Assembly (NCBI GenBank): GCA_023412195.1 | Contig: JAEYNZ010000048.1 | Location: 1 to 47,896 of the forward strand | From: Bacteroidota bacterium | GTDB lineage: Bacteria > Bacteroidota > Bacteroidia > Bacteroidales > Prolixibacteraceae | Direction: 5' to 3' | Length of the DNA: 47,896 bases | Shown: piece by piece, positions 32,853-42,494 of the stretch | How the letters are laid out: every line of letters starts with the position of its first letter | Position numbering within the stretch: the stretch's first letter is position 1 | The notes under the pieces: model-generated | Seen by the model: the letters and a program-made list of their open reading frames with translations, nothing else | Databases searched by the model: none | Told to the model about the DNA's origin: nothing | Position numbers and translations under genes: made by a program

Positions 32853-34361
32853 TTAGAATTTGAAACCAAGAGTGAACATGACTTTATTTTTTACATTGTT
32901 AAAGGCAGCCATTTCCGAAGGTGCATAATAATCTGTTGCCGGAGCCGGATACAGTAAATCATAGTCCTTCATAAATGAATACCTGTAGGCAATGTCGAAG
33001 AAGAATCCCCCGCTGCGGTATCCCAATCCGCCTGAGTAGGTAATCCTGTTCGCATCAGCATTGGGCTGAACTGCTCCAAATGCTTCAGAATTATATGGTG
33101 AGGGGTAATATTCATAACCGGCACGAAGGCTCAGGTTGCTTGTTGCAAGAAGTTCTCCACCCACCCTAATGTTTCCAACCGGTTTGAAAATCTGTGCAAT
33201 CTCACTGTTTTCGTCAACAAAATTATATCCGTCACCCCCACGGCGCAAGGTAGCCGAACCATAATCCACGTATTCATAGTCGACACTTATAAGGCCTGCC
33301 TTGCCTATAACAAATGCCCCGCTGAAGTTGGCCCTTAAAGGTGTTTCCAGATCGTAGTCATATTCTGAATAGGGTGAATATACCTTATAATCATCCGACC
33401 CATCCTCATAAGTTACCCAGGAGGACAGAGAAGTTTCAAACACGTCGTGCAGGTTGTAAAAGGTAGGTGTGTGAATGGATGCCCCTAACCTGATTTCGTT
33501 GATGGGTTTGAATATCAAACCCAGCTTGCCGTTGTACCCTGTCCCGCTTGTGCGCAGGAAACTGTTGAACTGCATTTCATCGAAAAACGGAATGTTATTC
33601 TGGGCATCCCATTCCCTTAACTGGGAGGATTCACGGTAATAAACATCCACGATCCCGATGGATGCACCCAGGTATAACTTGTGGTTAAAATTAAACCCTG
33701 CGCCCAGCGAATATTCATTGATGGCACCCTGGCGTGATATGCTTTTCCTCAGGCTTTGTCCGTAGCCTAAGTCACTTGGATCATTTGGATCTTTAAGATC
33801 ATGAAAATAAAGACCATCATCACCTAGCAACAGCAGATCGGCGTCCCATGCAAGATCTTCATAGAACTCGCTCCAGTCATTAAGATTGGCATTATCAGCC
33901 ACATAATCAAGAAAAGAACCGTTCATGTTGGCCGCTCCAGCCATCATGGTGCTGTTGAAATCTTTCAGCCGGTTATATCCGAGACCAATATTGATATTAA
34001 CCAGACCAGTCTCTCCCTGGTTTCTTGGTGTTAAAGCTGATACATAACTCAGATTATTAAATGAGAAATTATACTTGCTGTCGGTCATCAGGCTCCCACG
34101 GTAAGTAGTTTCAATATCATTTTTATTAAAAGCCGGGGTAAAAACGAATTCTGATGACCTGTATAATCCAAGTCCAGCAGGGTTAATACTTACAGAAGTA
34201 AAATCACCCCCCAGTGCTCCGAATGCATTTCCCATTCCACCTGCACGTGCAGTACCTTGAACCTGGAAGGAAGAATAACGCAATGCATCAGCCAGATCCT
34301 GCGCTTTTATGAAAAAGGGGGTCAAAAATGATAACGTCAGTATTATTATGAATTTTTTCAT
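32853..34361 (-). CDS. OmpP1/FadL-family outer-membrane protein
   Basis: A 502-residue exported beta-barrel protein with signal peptide MKKFIIILTLSFLTPFFIKAQ. The mature start (ALRYSSFQVQGTARAGGMGNAFGALGGDFTSVSINPAGLGLYRSSEFVFTPAF) is the classic FadL/TodX/OmpP1 N-terminal plug segment, and the NPAGL motif is diagnostic. The protein ends KVMFTLGFKF with the C-terminal Phe expected for outer-membrane assembly. Family members let hydrophobic molecules such as fatty acids or aromatics cross the outer membrane by lateral diffusion. It lies 44 bp after the Tyr/Gly-rich lipoprotein gene on the same strand, so the two may be one transcript ending at the 32801 terminator. Confidence 0.92.
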   Translation of the reverse strand: MKKFIIILTLSFLTPFFIKAQDLADALRYSSFQVQGTARAGGMGNAFGALGGDFTSVSINPAGLGLYRSSEFVFTPAFNKNDIETTYRGSLMTDSKYNFSFNNLSYVSALTPRNQGETGLVNINIGLGYNRLKDFNSTMMAGAANMNGSFLDYVADNANLNDWSEFYEDLAWDADLLLLGDDGLYFHDLKDPNDPSDLGYGQSLRKSISRQGAINEYSLGAGFNFNHKLYLGASIGIVDVYYRESSQLREWDAQNNIPFFDEMQFNSFLRTSGTGYNGKLGLIFKPINEIRLGASIHTPTFYNLHDVFETSLSSWVTYEDGSDDYKVYSPYSEYDYDLETPLRANFSGAFVIGKAGLISVDYEYVDYGSATLRRGGDGYNFVDENSEIAQIFKPVGNIRVGGELLATSNLSLRAGYEYYPSPYNSEAFGAVQPNADANRITYSGGLGYRSGGFFFDIAYRYSFMKDYDLLYPAPATDYYAPSEMAAFNNVKNKVMFTLGFKF

Positions 34362-34405
34362 GGCTAAAAATATTTCATTCGTAAATTAAAAAACAAGCCT
34401 CAAAA

Positions 34406-35809
34406 TTACCTTCTGCCCGATGAAGAGGAAGATGACCTTGAACTGCCGGAACTGCCACCATAACTTCCTGAACTGGCAGGTGAAGAACTCCTTGATGGGG
34501 CAGAATAGCTGGGAGTGCTATAGCTGTTACTGCTTCTCGGAGGAGTACTCCTCTGGTAAGAACTTCCTGAGCGCGAAGGTGAAGATGAAGGAGCCCTGTA
34601 AGCTGGTGAAGAATTGCTGCCAGACCCTCTGTTATATGTAGAATTCGATCTGTAGGTCCGGTTGTAACTCGGCGTAGAACTTGGTGCAGTATAACTGCTG
34701 CCTGCGCTTTTGCTACGGGTCACTACTCTGGGTGTAGTAGCTACTCCTGTTGAAGGCCTTGTATAACTCTGAACAGAAGTGTTGCCCGGGCGTGTATAGG
34801 TTTGTGTTCTGACATTGCTTTGTGAATTACTTCTTACAGCCTGGGTTCCATTGTCTGACCTTCTTCTTTCAGTTACAACATTACTACTCTTTACCTCACG
34901 TCTTACAACATTCGACTGGTTACCTGTTCTGGCTCCTGATACCGAACTGTTTCTGCGGGAATCAGTAACAGTACCGTTTGAACCGGTAGTTGCACTCCTG
35001 GTAGTTGTGGTTGCAGTTCGTGCTGATGTATTAGTTGTCCGGCGGGCTGAGTTTTCACCATACATTACACCGGATCCGGTGGAACGCCGTTGTCCGTACC
35101 TGTAATTTTCAGAATCGATATACCGGGTATTTCCACTCCAGTAAGGATATCCACCATAATATCCACCATAATACCCACCATAATAGCCGCCACCATACCA
35201 TGCATGGTACGGGCTGTACCAGTAGCTGTAAGGTGAATACCCCCAGCCCCAGCTATAGGGTGAGTAACCCCATCCGCCTCTCCATGCAAATGACCAGGAG
35301 GGATAATACCAGGAGGAATAGTAAAATGGATCATATAAATAAGCATCATAATACCAGCTATCCCAATAGAACGGATCGTAAAAATGCGGACGATGGAAAC
35401 GCCTGATCCTGTATGCGTAATCTACTGCATCGCCTTCGTAGTAATTATTGATTACATATTTAACCTCGTCATCGTTATAATAAACAGTGGTGTCAGTAGA
35501 ATACATATCATACTGATCCATGCTGTATGTAAGGGCATCGGCATCTCTTTCCGTGCCATCAAAAATGTAATTGTTCATTGTCTGGGAACCTTCTTCATTT
35601 TCCCGGATATCGCTAATCACCATCCTGTTGCCAGATTTGGTCTGACCTTCGGATTGTTCTGCAGATCTTTTATCAACAGAAATGGGCGGAGGAACGCTCC
35701 CCGGGTTGAAATAGATGTCATCAGCATAATATCCTGTGACTTGTGACCCGGATGTGCATGCACCGAGAAAAAGTGCTGCCAGCATTGATATTGTTAATCT
35801 TGATTTCAT
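34406..35809 (-). CDS. Tyr/Gly/Trp-rich and Ser/Arg-rich low-complexity lipoprotein
   Basis: A 467-residue predicted lipoprotein. The start at 35809 is fixed by a good AGGAGAGA site eight bases upstream and by the lipobox LFLGAC (Cys18). The N-terminal 110 residues are acidic (NYIFDGTERDADALTY, YNDDEVKYVINNYYEGDAV). Residues about 125-215 are extraordinarily aromatic, with WYYDAYLYDPFYYSSWYYP, repeated WGYSPYSWGWGYSPYS and YYGGYYGGYYGG. The rest is Ser/Thr/Arg/Asn-rich and basic, ending SGSSRSSSSSSGRR. Charge thus runs from acidic to strongly basic. No catalytic domain is visible. Similar low-complexity exported proteins occur in Bacteroidales, but I cannot name a function; cell-surface or matrix assembly is conceivable. 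It is divergent from proS. Confidence 0.8.
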   Translation of the reverse strand: MKSRLTISMLAALFLGACTSGSQVTGYYADDIYFNPGSVPPPISVDKRSAEQSEGQTKSGNRMVISDIRENEEGSQTMNNYIFDGTERDADALTYSMDQYDMYSTDTTVYYNDDEVKYVINNYYEGDAVDYAYRIRRFHRPHFYDPFYWDSWYYDAYLYDPFYYSSWYYPSWSFAWRGGWGYSPYSWGWGYSPYSYWYSPYHAWYGGGYYGGYYGGYYGGYPYWSGNTRYIDSENYRYGQRRSTGSGVMYGENSARRTTNTSARTATTTTRSATTGSNGTVTDSRRNSSVSGARTGNQSNVVRREVKSSNVVTERRRSDNGTQAVRSNSQSNVRTQTYTRPGNTSVQSYTRPSTGVATTPRVVTRSKSAGSSYTAPSSTPSYNRTYRSNSTYNRGSGSNSSPAYRAPSSSPSRSGSSYQRSTPPRSSNSYSTPSYSAPSRSSSPASSGSYGGSSGSSRSSSSSSGRR

Positions 35810-35909
35810 AACTCTCTCCTGGTTTATAATTTTCAAATAATATTTACTTTCTTTGTGTTTCCAATAAAAGCAATGTAAATAAAACAAAATTTGTACCAAC
35901 TTAAGAAAA

Positions 35910-37385
35910 ATGGCTAAGGAATTAACATCACGTAGTGAAAATTATTCTCAGTGGTATCAGGACCTTGTTGTTAAAGCTGATCTGGCCGAAAATTCAGCTG
36001 TAAGAGGTTGTATGGTAATCAAACCATATGGATACGCTATCTGGGAAAAGATGCAGGCGGAACTCGACAGAATGTTTAAAGAAACAGGTCATGTGAATGC
36101 ATATTTCCCATTGTTTATTCCCAAGTCATTTTTTAGCCGGGAAGCCGACCATGTTGAAGGTTTTGCCAAGGAATGCGCTGTTGTAACCCACTACCGTTTA
36201 AAGAATGACGAAGAGAATGGTGGGGTGGTGGTTGATCCTGAAGCCAAACTTGAAGAAGAACTGATCATCAGACCTACATCCGAAACCATTATCTGGAATA
36301 CGTACAGGAACTGGATCCAGTCACACCGCGATTTGCCATTGCTTATAAACCAGTGGGCCAATGTTGTACGATGGGAAATGCGCACCCGTCTGTTTCTGCG
36401 TACTACAGAGTTTCTATGGCAGGAAGGGCATACGGCCCATGCAACCAAGCAGGAAGCTATAGAAGAGACGGTAAAAATTATCAATGTTTATGCCGACTTC
36501 GCCGAAAATTTTATGGCCATGCCTGTAATTAAAGGCTTTAAGACAGAACGTGAACGTTTTGCCGGTGCTGTAGATACATATACAATCGAAGCATTGATGC
36601 AGGATGGCAAAGCATTGCAATCAGGAACCTCGCATTTTCTTGGACAAAATTTCGCAAAGGCTTTTGATGTTAAGTTTGCTAATAAGGAGGGCCGTGAGGA
36701 ATATGTATGGGCTACTTCATGGGGTGTATCCACCCGTCTGATGGGCGCACTTATAATGGCTCATTCCGATGATAATGGCCTTGTTTTACCTCCGCGTCTT
36801 GCTCCAATACAGGTTGTTATTGTTCCGGTTTACCGGGCACTGGAACAACTTGATGTGATTTCAGGTAAAGTAAAAGAAATTGTTGCCCAGCTCAAAGCTA
36901 AAGGTATTTCAGTTAAATTCGACGACAACGACAACAAAAAGCCAGGTTGGAAATTTGCTGAATATGAACTTAAGGGTGTTCCGGTGAGACTGGCTATTGG
37001 TCCGCGTGATCTTGAAAACCAGACTGTTGAAGTTGCCCGCCGTGACACACTTCAAAAATTCACTGTGCCACTTGAAGGAATCGCTGAATACATTCAAGAC
37101 CTGCTTGAGGAAATCCAGCAGAATATTTACAGGAAAGCACTCGACTTCAGGAGCAACAATACTGTAAGAGTGGATACATGGGAGGATTTTAAGGAAATGG
37201 CAGCCACCAAAGGCGGTTTCATCCTGGCTCACTGGGATGGTACCTCCGAAACGGAAGATCAGATTAAAAATGAAACAAAGGCTACAATCCGTTGCATACC
37301 GCTCGATAACGTGCAGGAAGAGGGTGTATGCATCTATTCCGGTAAACCTTCAACACAGCGGGTTATATTTGCAGTGGCATATTAG
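35910..37385 (+). CDS. proS: Proline--tRNA ligase (archaeal/eukaryal type)
   Basis: A 491-residue class II aminoacyl-tRNA synthetase that charges tRNA-Pro in the cytoplasm. It is the short type-3 ProRS without the editing insertion domain, common in Bacteroidota. Motif 1 region: MVIKPYGYAIWEKMQAELDRMFKE. Motif 2: WEMRTRLFLRTTEFLWQEGHTAH, preceded by RPTSETIIW. Motif 3: WGVSTRLMGALIMAHSDDNGLVLPPRLAP. Then come the anticodon-binding domain (VVIVPVYR ... IRLAIGPRDLE-like stretch) and a C-terminal domain ending VCIYSGKPSTQRVIFAVAY, where the C-terminal Tyr folds near the active site in this type. It is divergent from the Tyr/Gly-rich lipoprotein gene, with a 100-bp AT-rich gap. Confidence 0.97.
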   Translation: MAKELTSRSENYSQWYQDLVVKADLAENSAVRGCMVIKPYGYAIWEKMQAELDRMFKETGHVNAYFPLFIPKSFFSREADHVEGFAKECAVVTHYRLKNDEENGGVVVDPEAKLEEELIIRPTSETIIWNTYRNWIQSHRDLPLLINQWANVVRWEMRTRLFLRTTEFLWQEGHTAHATKQEAIEETVKIINVYADFAENFMAMPVIKGFKTERERFAGAVDTYTIEALMQDGKALQSGTSHFLGQNFAKAFDVKFANKEGREEYVWATSWGVSTRLMGALIMAHSDDNGLVLPPRLAPIQVVIVPVYRALEQLDVISGKVKEIVAQLKAKGISVKFDDNDNKKPGWKFAEYELKGVPVRLAIGPRDLENQTVEVARRDTLQKFTVPLEGIAEYIQDLLEEIQQNIYRKALDFRSNNTVRVDTWEDFKEMAATKGGFILAHWDGTSETEDQIKNETKATIRCIPLDNVQEEGVCIYSGKPSTQRVIFAVAY

Positions 37386-37486
37386 TGGAAGCGTCATCCG
37401 GCTTCTGTAAGCTGAAGTCTGATTTTATTTCTTATTTTCCTTTTTATTTCTAAGATGGTTGTGTATTTTAGTTCAAAATTTCAACC

Positions 37487-38173
37487 ATGACTGAAAAAGA
37501 AATCAGGGCTTCCCTTCTTGAAGCTTTTGTAATTAAATCATCTGTTAAACAGAAGGTATATCAGAATACCACCCAAACATTTAAAATTTTAAGGAAAGTT
37601 TTAAAATCACTTGAGAAAGAGTATGTAAATATTTTAAGGGACAAAGTCTCAACTTCAGCTATGCCTGCTTTCAGGGAAAAAGGACCTTTTGAAGCGGAGT
37701 TTCAGATAGGTGGCGACTTACTTATCTTTAGCATGCATTCCAATGTGTTCGAATTCGATAACAAACACCCCATACTTCAATCGGCATACATTCAAAACGA
37801 TCCTATGCGTTCGTATTGCGGGATGATTAACATCTACAACTTTCTGGCCGATTCATTTAAATACAACCGGGATAGGGATCTTGGCTACCTGGTGGCCCGG
37901 ATTTTTGTCAATAAAGACAATCATTTTTTTGTTGAAGGGAAACGGCAGACCGAAGAAAATGTTAAAAGCTTCGCCATTGATACCATTTCTCCAGGCGTAC
38001 TGAGGCAGATTATTGAAACTGCCATTGGATACTGCATCAGTTTCGACCTGCTTGTACCTCCATACGATCAGGTGAAACTTGCTACGGTGGAGCAGATGCA
38101 GGAAAAAATTATCCATTCGAGGATGACAACTGGTAAGAGGATGGGTTTTGTTTTTAATTCGGATGACATTTAA
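37487..38173 (+). CDS. Conserved hypothetical protein (Bacteroidota)
   Basis: A 228-residue soluble protein without signal peptide or membrane segment. The N-terminal 60 residues are helical and charged (VYQNTTQTFKILRKVLKSLEKEY). The centre is mixed alpha/beta with FEAEFQIGGDLLIFSMHSNVFEFD and YLVARIFVNKDNHFFVEGKRQTEE. The C-terminal part has IETAIGYCISFDLLVPPYDQVKLATVEQMQEKI. I recognise it only as a type of conserved protein seen in this phylum, with no named domain. It lies between proS and pepT on the same strand, 101 bp and 58 bp apart, so it may be co-expressed with housekeeping genes. The combination could fit a regulatory or nucleic-acid-associated protein, but there is no motif to support that. 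Confidence 0.8.
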   Translation: MTEKEIRASLLEAFVIKSSVKQKVYQNTTQTFKILRKVLKSLEKEYVNILRDKVSTSAMPAFREKGPFEAEFQIGGDLLIFSMHSNVFEFDNKHPILQSAYIQNDPMRSYCGMINIYNFLADSFKYNRDRDLGYLVARIFVNKDNHFFVEGKRQTEENVKSFAIDTISPGVLRQIIETAIGYCISFDLLVPPYDQVKLATVEQMQEKIIHSRMTTGKRMGFVFNSDDI

Positions 38174-38231
38174 GGAGAGCCTCCTGTTCTGAACTCTATG
38201 TTAAACTAAATGTTTTTTTAAAAAGAAAGAA

Positions 38232-39455
38232 ATGGAAAAAGTAGCAGAACGTTTTATCAGGTATGCCAGGGAATTAACTACTTCTGATCCCGGTAACAAC
38301 GATATTCCCAGCACTCCTGAGCAGATGGATTTCATGAAAAAATTAGAGTCAGAACTGGTTGAAATCGGCCTGCAGGAAGTGGAACTTGATGAATTTGGGT
38401 ACCTGATGGCTACCATCCCTTCGAATGTTCAGGAGGAATGTCCTGTAATAGGTTTTATTGCTCATGTTGATACAAGTCCTGATTTCCGGGGCAAAGATGT
38501 CAACCCCCGCATTACCAGGGGTTATGATGGGGGGGTAATCATGCTCAACGATGATGTAAAGATCGATCCTGCTGAGTTTCCGGAAATCACTCAATACCGC
38601 GGACAGGATATTATTACGGCTGAAGGAACAACCTTACTGGGGGCCGACGACAAGGCAGGAGTGGCTGAAATAGTCACCGCTGCCGAAATATTGTTGAAGG
38701 ATAATAGCCGTAAACATGGTAAAATCAGGATAGGATTTACACCCGATGAGGAAATCGGACGGGGAGCTGATAAATTCGATGTTTCTAAATTTGGGGCAGA
38801 TTTTGCTTATACCCTCGACGGAGGCGAAATCGGGGAACTTGAATATGAAAACTTCAATGCCGCCGGGGCAAAAATTTTTGTGCAGGGGAGGAGCGTGCAT
38901 CCCGGTTTTGCTAAAAACAAAATGGTAAACGCCTCACTGGTGGCACATAAAATCATTTCCATGCTGCCTCCTCACCAGCGGCCGGAATACACCGACGGAT
39001 ATGAAGGATTCTTTCACCTTACCTCATTCAGTGGAAATGTTGAAAGAGCAGAAATACAGTTTATCATCCGTGACCATGATCTTGAAAAATTCAATGCAAA
39101 GAAGGAATTGATCCGGAAGATAACTGATCTTGTAAACGATGAATATGGTTCCCAACTGGTAAAACTGGAACTTACTGACCAGTATTTCAATATGAAGGAG
39201 AAGATTGAGCCGGTGATGCATGTAATCGACATTGCATGTGAGGCGATGAAAAAAGCAGGAGTGGAACCCAGGGTGAAGGCGATCAGGGGAGGAACAGATG
39301 GTGCCAGGTTGTCGTACATGGGACTTCCATGCCCTAATATTTTTGCCGGAGGCCATAACTTTCACGGACCATATGAATTTATTCCTGTACCTTCCATGGT
39401 GAAGGCAGTTGAAGTTATTTTGAATATTACAGAACTTGTCCGAAACAGAAATTGA
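38232..39455 (+). CDS. pepT: Peptidase T (tripeptide aminopeptidase)
   Basis: A 407-residue M20B zinc metallopeptidase that removes the N-terminal residue from tripeptides in the cytoplasm. Metal and catalytic motifs in order: GFIAHVDTSPD (first zinc His and catalytic Asp), LLGADDKAGVAEI (bridging Asp), TPDEEIGRGADKFD (catalytic Glu and zinc Glu), YTLDGGEIGELEYENFNAA (Asp ligand), and GGHNFHGPYEFIP (last zinc His). Length matches E. coli PepT (about 408). The stop is directly followed by the ATG of tilS with no gap (TGA-ATG), so the two are translationally coupled. Confidence 0.96.
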   Translation: MEKVAERFIRYARELTTSDPGNNDIPSTPEQMDFMKKLESELVEIGLQEVELDEFGYLMATIPSNVQEECPVIGFIAHVDTSPDFRGKDVNPRITRGYDGGVIMLNDDVKIDPAEFPEITQYRGQDIITAEGTTLLGADDKAGVAEIVTAAEILLKDNSRKHGKIRIGFTPDEEIGRGADKFDVSKFGADFAYTLDGGEIGELEYENFNAAGAKIFVQGRSVHPGFAKNKMVNASLVAHKIISMLPPHQRPEYTDGYEGFFHLTSFSGNVERAEIQFIIRDHDLEKFNAKKELIRKITDLVNDEYGSQLVKLELTDQYFNMKEKIEPVMHVIDIACEAMKKAGVEPRVKAIRGGTDGARLSYMGLPCPNIFAGGHNFHGPYEFIPVPSMVKAVEVILNITELVRNRN

Positions 39456-40781
39456 ATGTACAACCGGTTTGCTGAATTCATTCAGAGCCACCGTTTATTT
39501 GAACCTCACGAAAAGGTGTTGCTGGCTGTAAGCGGCGGTATCGACAGCATGGTGCTTATGCACCTGTTTGAAAAATCAGGGTTCAACTATGGAGTGGTTC
39601 ACTGCAATTTTCAACTTCGCGATGATGATTCCATGGGGGATGAGCTTTTTGTTAAGGAACAGGTACTTCAGCATGGCGTTCCTTTTTACTCAACCAGGTT
39701 CGAAACCAGGGAACATGCCGCTGTGAATGGAATTTCAATTGAGATGGCTGCACGGGAGCTGCGTTATGAATATTTTGAACAGATCAGGTTTAATAACAGC
39801 TACGATTATATAGCCACAGCCCATCACCAGGATGATGTGCTTGAAACTTTTTTCCTGAATCTTTCGCGCAAAACAGGCATCAGAGGGCTTTCCGGGATCA
39901 GGGAGAAGAACGGGAAGGTTATCCGGCCGCTTCTTTTTGCAGGCCGGCGTGAAATAGAAGAATATGCCCGTTTAAATGACGTAGGGTCGAGGGAAGACAG
40001 GACCAACAGTGAAATGATTTATCAGCGCAATTACATCCGTCACAATATCATGCCGGCCCTTCAAGGCCTGAATCCTGCTTTCAGGGCAAACCTGGCTGAA
40101 ACTGTATCCAACCTCAGGGAAGTGGAAGAAGTTTATTCCTACGTCTTAAAACAAGCCAAAGAACAGGTGATTTATCCTGCCGGGAACGGATGGGAAATTC
40201 ATGCCAGCCGTTTAATTGAATTTCCTTTTCCAAAAGTATTGCTCTACGAAATCCTTTCTGAATTTAATTTCAACCCTGCCATTGCACGGCAAGTTTACAA
40301 CAGCCTTGAGAGCCTGCCGGGAAAGCAGTTCTATTCCAAAACACACCGTCTTGTCAAAGACCGTGAGAATTTGTTTGTGACACCATTGCCACAGAATGAA
40401 GAACGGATCTTTTACATCGAAGAAGATGACCTTGAGATATTTGCCCCTTTTGAGCTGACTGTTGAAAAAACAGACGCGGATAACTTTTCTATAATCAAAT
40501 CACCTGAAGCAGCCTGCATTGATCTGGAGAAAATAGAATTCCCCCTTCTTATCAGGAAATGGAAGCAGGGCGACTATTTCTGTCCTTTGGGTATGACAGG
40601 TTTTAAAAAAGTGAGTGATTTCCTGATCGATAATAAAGTGCCGGTCCACCTCAAGGAGAATATATGGGTCCTCTGCAGTGGCCAGGATATCGTGTGGGTA
40701 ATGGGATACCGCCTCGATAACCGGTTCAGGATTGCTCCGAAAACAAAAAGGATTATGATAGTGAAGGTAAAAATGGAATGA
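39456..40781 (+). CDS. tilS: tRNA(Ile)-lysidine synthase
   Basis: A 441-residue PP-loop ATPase that converts the wobble cytidine of tRNA-Ile(CAU) to lysidine, so that it reads AUA and is charged with Ile. The PP-loop is VLLAVSGGIDSMVLMHLF (about residues 24-41), followed by GVVHCNFQLR, TAHHQDDVLETFFLNL and GIRGLSGI. The C-terminal TilS domain (about 360-441) contains IRKWKQGDYFCPLGMTGFKKVSDFLIDNKVP and WVMGYRLDNRFRI, typical of the long form. It is essential in most bacteria. It begins immediately after the pepT stop. Confidence 0.96.
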   Translation: MYNRFAEFIQSHRLFEPHEKVLLAVSGGIDSMVLMHLFEKSGFNYGVVHCNFQLRDDDSMGDELFVKEQVLQHGVPFYSTRFETREHAAVNGISIEMAARELRYEYFEQIRFNNSYDYIATAHHQDDVLETFFLNLSRKTGIRGLSGIREKNGKVIRPLLFAGRREIEEYARLNDVGSREDRTNSEMIYQRNYIRHNIMPALQGLNPAFRANLAETVSNLREVEEVYSYVLKQAKEQVIYPAGNGWEIHASRLIEFPFPKVLLYEILSEFNFNPAIARQVYNSLESLPGKQFYSKTHRLVKDRENLFVTPLPQNEERIFYIEEDDLEIFAPFELTVEKTDADNFSIIKSPEAACIDLEKIEFPLLIRKWKQGDYFCPLGMTGFKKVSDFLIDNKVPVHLKENIWVLCSGQDIVWVMGYRLDNRFRIAPKTKRIMIVKVKME

Positions 40782-41206
40782 AAAATTGAGATCACCGGCG
40801 AACCGGGGATATTCTGCTTAAGGAAAGTAAACTGGATGAATTTAATGGTTCAATGCCCATTTTTGTAGTAAGTTTTTCGTGACAAGGAAGATAGTATAAC
40901 CGGATTCAAAGCATCAAACGGTCGGGCAACAAACGTGCTGTTTGTTAAAATGCCACCTGCCCCTCCTGCTATTTAGGGGGTCGTATTATTGCATCCAGGT
41001 TTTTGCTTCTCATATTATTGTTTTTTGGGCTGTAATACATTTTACAAAGGGACTTATTACTTCAAAAATGAGTGGCAAGGAGTACCCCCTGTAATTATCC
41101 TATAAAGGCACCTGTAGTAAAAGAAGCAGATGAATCTCCTTCCCGTTACATGCTCATTTCGAAATTTATTACATTTGTTTATCTAAACAAACTCAATAAT
41201 CAAATC
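40782..41206. other. 425-bp intergenic stretch without recognisable gene
   Basis: Between tilS and the exported hypothetical gene I see no convincing coding frame. It holds a small perfect hairpin, AACAAAC-GTGCT-GTTTGTT at 40928-40946, without a proper T-run. A TACATTTG -7-like box lies at its end (41170-41177). An in-frame extension of the next gene back to 41072 lacks any protein-like character and is not counted. Confidence 0.6.
41170..41177 (+). promoter_or_regulatory. Putative -7 box (TACATTTG)
   Basis: An exact TAnnTTTG match 30 bp before the ATG at 41207, with a TTA at 41146-41148 as weak -33 partner (21-bp spacing). It places transcription start after the alternative ATG at 41072 and so supports 41207. 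Confidence 0.4.
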
Positions 41207-42490
41207 ATGAGTAATACACGTATTTTCTTCATCTTTAGGCTATTTTTGTTGTCACTTCTTCTTTTAATAACAATTTTCAAAGTTTTCTCCCAAACAAGTT
41301 ATAGGGCAGGGTACTTTATAACCTGGGAAAACGACACGGTGCACGGACTGATTGATTACAGGGGAGAAGTCCGGAATTCAAGTTTCTGTTCCTTCAAACA
41401 AGATGAAACATCAGAACCTAAAAGATATGAACCTTCTGAAATTCAGGCATACAGGTTTGACGAAGGCAAATATTACATATCACGGTCAATAACTCTGCAG
41501 GGACAGGAAAAGCAGGTTTTCCTTGAATTTCTTGTCAATGGTATTGCCAATCTTTATTTTTATCGCGACTTGAACAATTACAGCTATTTTATTGAAGACA
41601 AAAATGGAGAATGGCTGGAACTTACAAATGATGTGATAACTGAACAACGGGATGGGAAAGGTGCAGTTCAAAGGAGTTCGAACCGGTACATCGGCCTGCT
41701 AAAAGCAACTTTTGCCGATTCCCATGAAATTCAGCCACAAATTGACCGTGCGTCTCTCGCTCATAAATCTCTTATCAATCTTACAAAAAGCTATCACTAT
41801 TATGTTTGCATGGATGATGAAGAATGTATTGTTTATGAAAAGAAACTTCCTTTGATGAAAGTCAGAGTTGCACCAGTTGTAAGAAGTGGTGTGGCATTTT
41901 TAAGCTTTGTTGAAGGAATCCATTCCAATTACAACTTTAATCCCATATTCTATCCTTCAGCAGGGTTTCTGATAAATGCCTCTTTGCCCCGTATGAATGA
42001 AAAACTCTCTTTTGAGGTTGAACTGGATGTAAACTCATACAATTTTCATGGCTCTTACGAGGAACAAAACCGGATGATCATGGAATACTACGATGCATAC
42101 ATTGACATCATTTCCCTTCAGCCGTCCATGGCTGTTAAGTATACTTTCCCCGCCCGAAAGATAAAACCCACAATTTCTGCAGGTGTTTCTACAGAAATAT
42201 TTGCTTCAACTGAACAGAATATTGTAACTGTAAAAGTTCACAGCGATACGATATATACGTTTCAATCACCCGACATTCCTGTAGCTGCATTTGTGCCAGG
42301 CGGTTTTGTGCAATTGGGCTGTAACTTTCCGGTGTTTAAAAACAAAACTGCCTTTGCCAACCTCAGGCTTAACCATGCTGCGAAACGGCATCATGGAATC
42401 CGTATGCAATTACAGTCGGTTAACCTGAACGTGGGAATGTATTTAAGTAAAGGAAAGAAAGAAGCAGGTTTAAGACAGAATTCACGGTGA
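41207..42490 (+). CDS. Exported hypothetical protein, possibly outer-membrane beta-barrel
   Basis: A 427-residue protein. I start it at 41207 because the signal peptide (MSNTRIFFIFRLFLLSLLLL...VFSQ) begins there. The mature N-terminus, YRAGYFITWENDTVHGLIDYRG, opens a domain of about 150 residues (YEPSEIQAYRFDEGKYYISR follows) that I recall from Bacteroidota exported proteins of unknown role. The second half alternates polar and hydrophobic residues (SFEVELDVNSYNFHGSY, MAVKYTFPARKIKPTISAGVSTEIF, VQLGCNFPVF, MQLQSVNLNVGMYLSKG) as in outer-membrane beta-barrels of about eight strands. There is no lipobox. It stands alone and downstream sequence is repeat-rich. Function unknown. Confidence 0.75.
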   Translation: MSNTRIFFIFRLFLLSLLLLITIFKVFSQTSYRAGYFITWENDTVHGLIDYRGEVRNSSFCSFKQDETSEPKRYEPSEIQAYRFDEGKYYISRSITLQGQEKQVFLEFLVNGIANLYFYRDLNNYSYFIEDKNGEWLELTNDVITEQRDGKGAVQRSSNRYIGLLKATFADSHEIQPQIDRASLAHKSLINLTKSYHYYVCMDDEECIVYEKKLPLMKVRVAPVVRSGVAFLSFVEGIHSNYNFNPIFYPSAGFLINASLPRMNEKLSFEVELDVNSYNFHGSYEEQNRMIMEYYDAYIDIISLQPSMAVKYTFPARKIKPTISAGVSTEIFASTEQNIVTVKVHSDTIYTFQSPDIPVAAFVPGGFVQLGCNFPVFKNKTAFANLRLNHAAKRHHGIRMQLQSVNLNVGMYLSKGKKEAGLRQNSR

Positions 42491-42494
42491 GAAT

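Noticed and set aside
34815..35746. Long open frames opposite the Tyr/Gly-rich lipoprotein gene (34815-35105, 35035-35406, 35384-35746)
   Set aside because: They are shadows caused by biased codon composition of the real gene; no start signals or recognisable domains.
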